DNA from: Gordonibacter massiliensis (ex Traore et al. 2017)
Lineage (GTDB): Bacteria > Actinomycetota > Coriobacteriia > Coriobacteriales > Eggerthellaceae
Assembly (NCBI GenBank): GCA_900170005.1
Contig: LT827128.1
Span: forward strand, 2,352,168-2,416,167
Direction: 5' to 3'
DNA length: 64,000 nucleotides
Part shown: positions 60,924-64,000 of the stretch, piece after piece
Numbering within the stretch: the stretch's first letter is position 1
How the letters are laid out: each line of letters opens with the position of its first letter
Position numbers and translations under genes: made by a program
Notes under the pieces: generated by a model
What the model saw: only the letters and a program-made list of their open reading frames with translations
Told to the model about the DNA's origin: nothing
Database searches by the model: none

Positions 60924-62336
60924 CTACTTCAGATCGAGTCCCATGAGCTTATCGATGGTGAGCGCGTAGATCTTGAAGGACTGCTTCAGCAGATCCTCGC
61001 TCACGCCCTCGTCCGGACCGTGCATCATGCCCACCCATTCGGGATCCTTGATCCACGGCTTCTCGGGACCGAAGCTCGCGCCGCTCTTGAACTCACGGGC
61101 GTAGGTGCCGCCGCCCATGGTGAAGGGCTCAGCCTGCTCGCCGGTGGCCTCGTTGTAGGCGTTCAGCAGCGCCTGGATGACCGGGCTGTCCGGTTTCACC
61201 AAGAACGGCTCCATGAGCAGCGTGTTCTCGAACGAACCGCCTATGGCCGCAGCCTGCTCGCGCACGCGCTCCGTGATCTCGTCGGCCGTGATGGATGTGG
61301 GGAAGCGGCTGTCGAGCGTCTGGACGAAGCGGTCGTCCTCCAGCTTGATGGTGCCGCCCACCACGGTGAGGGGCCCGAAGTACTCGTCGGCGCTCTTGAT
61401 GCCGAGGCCGCTGCCGTCCGTGTGGTTCAGCAGCTTCTGGTCGAGCTCGAAGAACGCGCGCTCGTCGGCACCGCACAGGCTGTGCTCAAGCAGATAGTCC
61501 ACGATGAGGCCGATAGCGTTCACGCCCTCGTCGGGCGTGGAGGCATGCGCGCTCTTGCCGGTGGCGTCGAGACGCGCGCGACCGGGACCGGCCTCGGTCA
61601 CCACGATCCGGTCGGTGTTCGGCAGTTCCTTCGCATCGGCGTTGACGATGGCGTGGGCCAGGCCCGGAACCGCGTTCGTTGCCATGCCGCCTTCGAACTC
61701 GACCACCACGCGGGCGCAAGGCTCGATGGGCTTGCTCATGAGCATGCCATCGTAGCCGCCCTTCTCGCCGTAGCACACGGGGAACTCGGCGTCGGGCGTG
61801 AACAGGAAGGCCGGGTCATCGTAGTGTTCGTGGTAGTACGCCACGTCGGCCATGCCCGACTCCTCGTTCGCGCCGAACAGGAAGCGGATGGTGTAGGGGA
61901 ATTCGACGCCCTGGTCTTTCCAGAACTTCATGGCGTGCAGCGCCATGACGCTGGGCCCCTTGTCGTCCAGCGTGCCGCGGCCCACAAGGTAACCGTCCTT
62001 GCGCGTGACATCGTAGGGTTTGAAGTTCCAGCCGGGGCCGGCCGGCACGACGTCCATGTGACCGATGATGCCGATCTGGGTGTCGCTCTTGCCGGGGAAG
62101 TCGGCGAAGCCGATGTAGCCTTCGGCGTCGTGCGTCGAGAATCCCATGTCCTCGGCCATCTTGAGTGCGGCCGTGAGCGCGGCCTTGGGACCGGGGCCGA
62201 ACGGGGCACCGTCGGCCTTCTTGTCGTCTTCCTGGAAGCTGGGGATGCGCACGAGCGTGGCGATGTCCTCCACCATGGCGTCCCAGTTGTCGTCGAGGTA
62301 CGCGTCAATTTTCTTAGTCAGTTCTTCGTGCTCCAT
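60924..62336 (-). CDS. pepV: M20-family dipeptidase, PepV-like
   Basis: 470 residues from the ATG at 62334-62336; upstream open frame lacks a clear ribosome site. Metal-site motifs: GIIGHMDVVPAGPGW (His and Asp), GRGTLDDKGP (bridging Asp), NEESGMADV (general-base Glu and the next Glu), DAEFPVCYGEKG, and a late MHGPDEGV (metal His). It hydrolyses N-terminal amino acids from dipeptides with two Zn2+ in the cytoplasm. The substrate range is not predictable from sequence. Single gene on the minus strand. Confidence 0.92.
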   Translation of the reverse strand: MEHEELTKKIDAYLDDNWDAMVEDIATLVRIPSFQEDDKKADGAPFGPGPKAALTAALKMAEDMGFSTHDAEGYIGFADFPGKSDTQIGIIGHMDVVPAGPGWNFKPYDVTRKDGYLVGRGTLDDKGPSVMALHAMKFWKDQGVEFPYTIRFLFGANEESGMADVAYYHEHYDDPAFLFTPDAEFPVCYGEKGGYDGMLMSKPIEPCARVVVEFEGGMATNAVPGLAHAIVNADAKELPNTDRIVVTEAGPGRARLDATGKSAHASTPDEGVNAIGLIVDYLLEHSLCGADERAFFELDQKLLNHTDGSGLGIKSADEYFGPLTVVGGTIKLEDDRFVQTLDSRFPTSITADEITERVREQAAAIGGSFENTLLMEPFLVKPDSPVIQALLNAYNEATGEQAEPFTMGGGTYAREFKSGASFGPEKPWIKDPEWVGMMHGPDEGVSEDLLKQSFKIYALTIDKLMGLDLK

Positions 62337-62536
62337 ACCGTTTCCGCCTCTCTGTCGAGTGGGTACGTCGTTGGCGCCAACGCGGCCTAAGGGGGCGTCG
62401 GCGAAGATCATTCCATTATGCCCCTTGTCGAAACGCCGCGCCAGAACATCATGCATATGTTGAGGTGCCGTAGGTGCGAATGTCCCGAATGGGGACGCTA
62501 GCGAGGATATCGGCGAACGTCGTGCCCCCATGTGCC

Positions 62537-62686
62537 GTCATTCTGAGCCGAGCGCCGGAAGCCACCCATCTTGCCATCCTGAGCGGAGGCCGCAGGCCGC
62601 AGTCGAAGGATCTTCGATGACGTGGGGCTTACCGCGCCGAAGATCCTTCGACTGCGCTCCCTGCAGTCGCTCCGCTCAGGATGACA
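62537..62686. repeat. Intergenic family C palindromic repeat
   Basis: About 150 bp: an outer module (GTCATTCTGAGC) followed by an inverted pair, with arms CCATCCTGAGCGGAGGCCGC and GCTCCGCTCAGGATGAC around a GAAGGATCTTCG / CGAAGATCCTTC core. In the 444-bp gap (62337-62780) between pepV and the tRNA gene. Confidence 0.85.
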
Positions 62687-62780
62687 ACGGAGAACGGCCT
62701 GGCGGCTTGCCGATCAAGATGACAGGAGGGGCGATTTTCCCTCGACGTGGTCGGCGGGTTCCGGTATACTTTCTTTTTGC

Positions 62781-62863
62781 GCCCGAGTGGCGGAATGGCA
62801 GACGCGGCGGTCTCAAAAACCGTTGTCCTAGACGTGCGAGTTCGACTCTCGCCTCGGGCACCA
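62781..62863 (+). tRNA. tRNA-Leu (CAA)
   Basis: Acceptor stem GCCCGAG pairs with CTCGGGC; the anticodon loop CTCAAAA gives anticodon CAA (codon UUG). A T-loop GTTCGACTC is present, and the 3' CCA is encoded (62861-62863). Length 83 with a long variable arm fits a class II leucine tRNA. Confidence 0.95.
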
Positions 62864-63018
62864 TCCGCAAACAGGCCGAGCTCGTCGAGGGAGATCTTCG
62901 TCTTGGCGAGCTCGCTGCTTTTCTCAGGAAATTCATCTTTTCCTGTCGGACGTTTCCCGTTCGATATCAGGGTGCAATATAAACTAGCGCCGCACCAGCC
63001 ACATCATCCAGCGACGAT

Positions 63019-63306
63019 CTACGTCGTGATCGGCAGTTCCAAGTCCTTCACGGCCGCGTCGCTCAAGGTGAACTTGAGGGGCCGTTTCGAAACGACAGCA
63101 ACAAGGCCCCTCTCTTCCAGATCTTTCAGATACTTTCGAGCCGTCTGCGTGCTCACTTCCGCATGCGCCGACGCATCGCAGTACGACAGTGGAAATCCGC
63201 CGAAACGCACGAAAATGCGAGCAAAGTTGCGTTTCGAAACCTGCATTCGCAGCCACGCCTTCAAGCAATTCTTGAATTGCCTGTTCAGAGACTTAGTGCG
63301 TTGCAC
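63019..63306 (-). CDS. Short winged-helix protein, possibly truncated
   Basis: 95 residues. Residues ~38-90 look like a winged helix (YCDASAHAEVSTQTARKYLKDLEERGLVAVVSKRPLKFTLSDAA), as in the C-terminal DNA-binding part of larger ATP-binding or Fic-type regulators. Residues ~23-35 are encoded by one arm of an inverted repeat (63201-63236), whose partner is at 63338-63372, beyond the start. This suggests that the N-terminal part of a longer gene was lost and replaced by repeat DNA. Expression and function are uncertain. Confidence 0.5.
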   Translation of the reverse strand: MQRTKSLNRQFKNCLKAWLRMQVSKRNFARIFVRFGGFPLSYCDASAHAEVSTQTARKYLKDLEERGLVAVVSKRPLKFTLSDAAVKDLELPITT

Positions 63307-63372
63307 GACGAACGAGGCAGGGCATCTTCACCGCCCTGAAACGCAACATTGCTCGCATTTTCGTGCGTTTCG
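63201..63372. repeat. 35-36-bp inverted repeats across the start of the short winged-helix frame
   Basis: Arm CGAAACGCACGAAAATGCGA (with AGCAAAGTTGCGTTTCG after it) at 63201-63236 and its inverse at 63338-63372, one or two mismatches, 101 bp apart. The internal arm is translated in the frame 63019-63306; the outer arm is non-coding. Confidence 0.75.
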
Positions 63373-63447
63373 GGCATCCTCCACTGCCAAACCACCGTTG
63401 GCATGCACCCGGCCAGGATGGCAATGCGTTGGCTTGCGGAATGCCAC

Positions 63448-63507
63448 GCATTGTCGCCCGAAAGCCGCGGTTTTGAAACTGAAAACGCGGCTTTCGGGCG
63501 ACAATGC
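63448..63507. repeat. Long near-perfect palindrome upstream of the purL terminator
   Basis: Left arm 63448-63474 and right arm 63482-63507 pair over 26 bp with one bulge, starting GCATTGTCGCCCGAAAGCCG from the outside, loop 7 nt. It lies between the short winged-helix frame and purL and is not coding. Confidence 0.75.
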
Positions 63508-63530
63508 TCTCGCGCCGCGCCATGAAAAAC

Positions 63531-63554
63531 GCGGCGCACCCAGAGGTGCGCCGC
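63531..63554 (-). terminator. Rho-independent terminator of purL
   Basis: Perfect 10-bp stem GCGGCGCACC/GGTGCGCCGC with a 4-nt loop, followed on the minus strand by GTTTTTC, 27 bp after the purL stop. Confidence 0.85.
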
Positions 63555-63581
63555 GCGGAGGCTACGTGCTGTGGAGTTCGC

Positions 63582-64000
63582 CTAGTCCGTGAAGTACCCC
63601 ACGCCGCCTTCGAACAGCGGCTGGAACAGGTCGCCGGGGACGTTTTGGTACAGGCCCAAGCCGCGGCGCTCGCTGTGGCCCATCTTGCCTAAGATGCGGC
63701 CGTCGGGGCTCGTGATGCTCTCGACAGCCCACGCGGAGCCGTTGGGGTTCACGTCCAGGTCCAGGGACGGCACGCCCTGCGCGTCGACGTACTGGGTGGC
63801 GATCTGGCCTCTCTCCTTCAGCTCGGCCAGCAATTCGGGGCTGGCCACGAAGCGGCCCTCGCCGTGGCTCACGGGCACCGTATGGACGTCGCCCACCTCG
63901 CAGCGGCTGAACCACGGCGATAGGCTGGACGCCACGCGCGTGCGCACGAGACGGCTCTGGTGGCGGCCGATGTTGTTGAACGTGAGCGTGGGACAGCTCT
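63582..64000 (-). CDS. purL: Phosphoribosylformylglycinamidine synthase, C-terminal glutaminase part (partial)
   Basis: The last 139 residues of the gene, which runs off the right edge. They match the end of the glutamine amidotransferase domain: LTFNNIGRHQSRLVRTRVASS, VPVSHGEGRFV (catalytic His), GQIATQYVD, NPNGS and SPDGRILGKMGHSERR (catalytic Glu). The enzyme adds an amide nitrogen to FGAR in purine synthesis. The rest lies outside the window. Fused large-type PurL versus separate PurQ cannot be settled from this part; I favour the fused form from the pattern of NNIGRHQS. Confidence 0.9.
   Translation of the reverse strand, partial: SCPTLTFNNIGRHQSRLVRTRVASSLSPWFSRCEVGDVHTVPVSHGEGRFVASPELLAELKERGQIATQYVDAQGVPSLDLDVNPNGSAWAVESITSPDGRILGKMGHSERRGLGLYQNVPGDLFQPLFEGGVGYFTD

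Noticed and set aside
62530-62982. 150-codon plus-strand frame across the repeat and the tRNA gene
   Set aside because: It runs through tRNA-Leu and repeat DNA, so it is a chance frame.
63285-63539. 84-codon minus-strand frame across the repeats near purL
   Set aside because: It is made of inverted-repeat and palindrome DNA with low-complexity composition and no domain.

Overview
The window is high-GC, densely coded DNA from an anaerobic gut-type Coriobacteriia, most likely Eggerthellaceae (Eggerthella/Gordonibacter-like). This is inferred from gene content, not from a marker gene. The signs are a LuxR regulator with a polytopic membrane half, Tat-exported flavin and molybdenum reductases, a transhydroxylase-type molybdenum operon, a sortase-type surface protein, cydAB and hyp genes. 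I recognise about 45 genes and one tRNA. There is no rRNA, CRISPR array, phage region or classical insertion sequence, but the intergenic DNA is unusually rich in several families of palindromic repeats.

Layout. 1-5.5 kb: partial SGNH hydrolase, membrane LuxR regulator, Tat-lipoprotein flavin reductase, and an NSS transporter. 5.6-13.3 kb: a transporter/oxidoreductase operon on the minus strand (MFS transporter, large Mo subunit, small Fe-S subunit, SLC13-type permease), followed by a regulator with an N-terminal LysR-type and a C-terminal LuxR-type DNA-binding domain. The two enzyme subunits match the pyrogallol-phloroglucinol transhydroxylase family in length and architecture, which also contains the gut catechol dehydroxylases. 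13.6-20.6 kb: enolase-superfamily enzyme, RarD-type permease, MarR/MFS pair, HAD phosphatase, purB. 20.9-30.9 kb: MOSC protein, paired single-RCK TrkA proteins, secreted putative cell-wall hydrolase, PspC, CNNM/CorC and hemolysin III membrane proteins, and two bacterial PH-domain proteins. 31-33.9 kb: AlbA/Schlafen-type regulator, YqeY, two small XRE regulators.

33.9-40.4 kb: a five-gene operon for a Tat-exported DMSO-reductase-like molybdoenzyme, its four-cluster ferredoxin, a TorD-type chaperone, and a two-component system whose kinase has a c-type haem motif in its extracytoplasmic sensor. A promoter with upstream direct repeats is visible. 40.6-44.5 kb: membrane protein and cydBA. 44.8-49.5 kb: a 1542-residue surface protein with two papain-like protease domains and a sortase signal. 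49.5-57.2 kb: diguanylate cyclase, hypD, hypC, hypF, pgi. 57.4-64 kb: Tat-lipoprotein rubrerythrin, LytTR regulator, tyrosine phosphatase, PepV-like dipeptidase, tRNA-Leu(CAA), a short winged-helix frame and the 3' end of purL.

The most unusual features are the repeats. hypF carries two in-frame insertions of an interspersed palindrome that is also found between genes. Two 104-bp elements with nested hairpins show a compensatory base change. A second family abuts the stop codons of a trkA-type gene and pgi, with conserved ends but different hairpin cores. The second main theme is anaerobic respiration and aromatic reduction: two molybdoenzyme systems, exported flavin and rubrerythrin lipoproteins, cytochrome bd and redox-type signalling.
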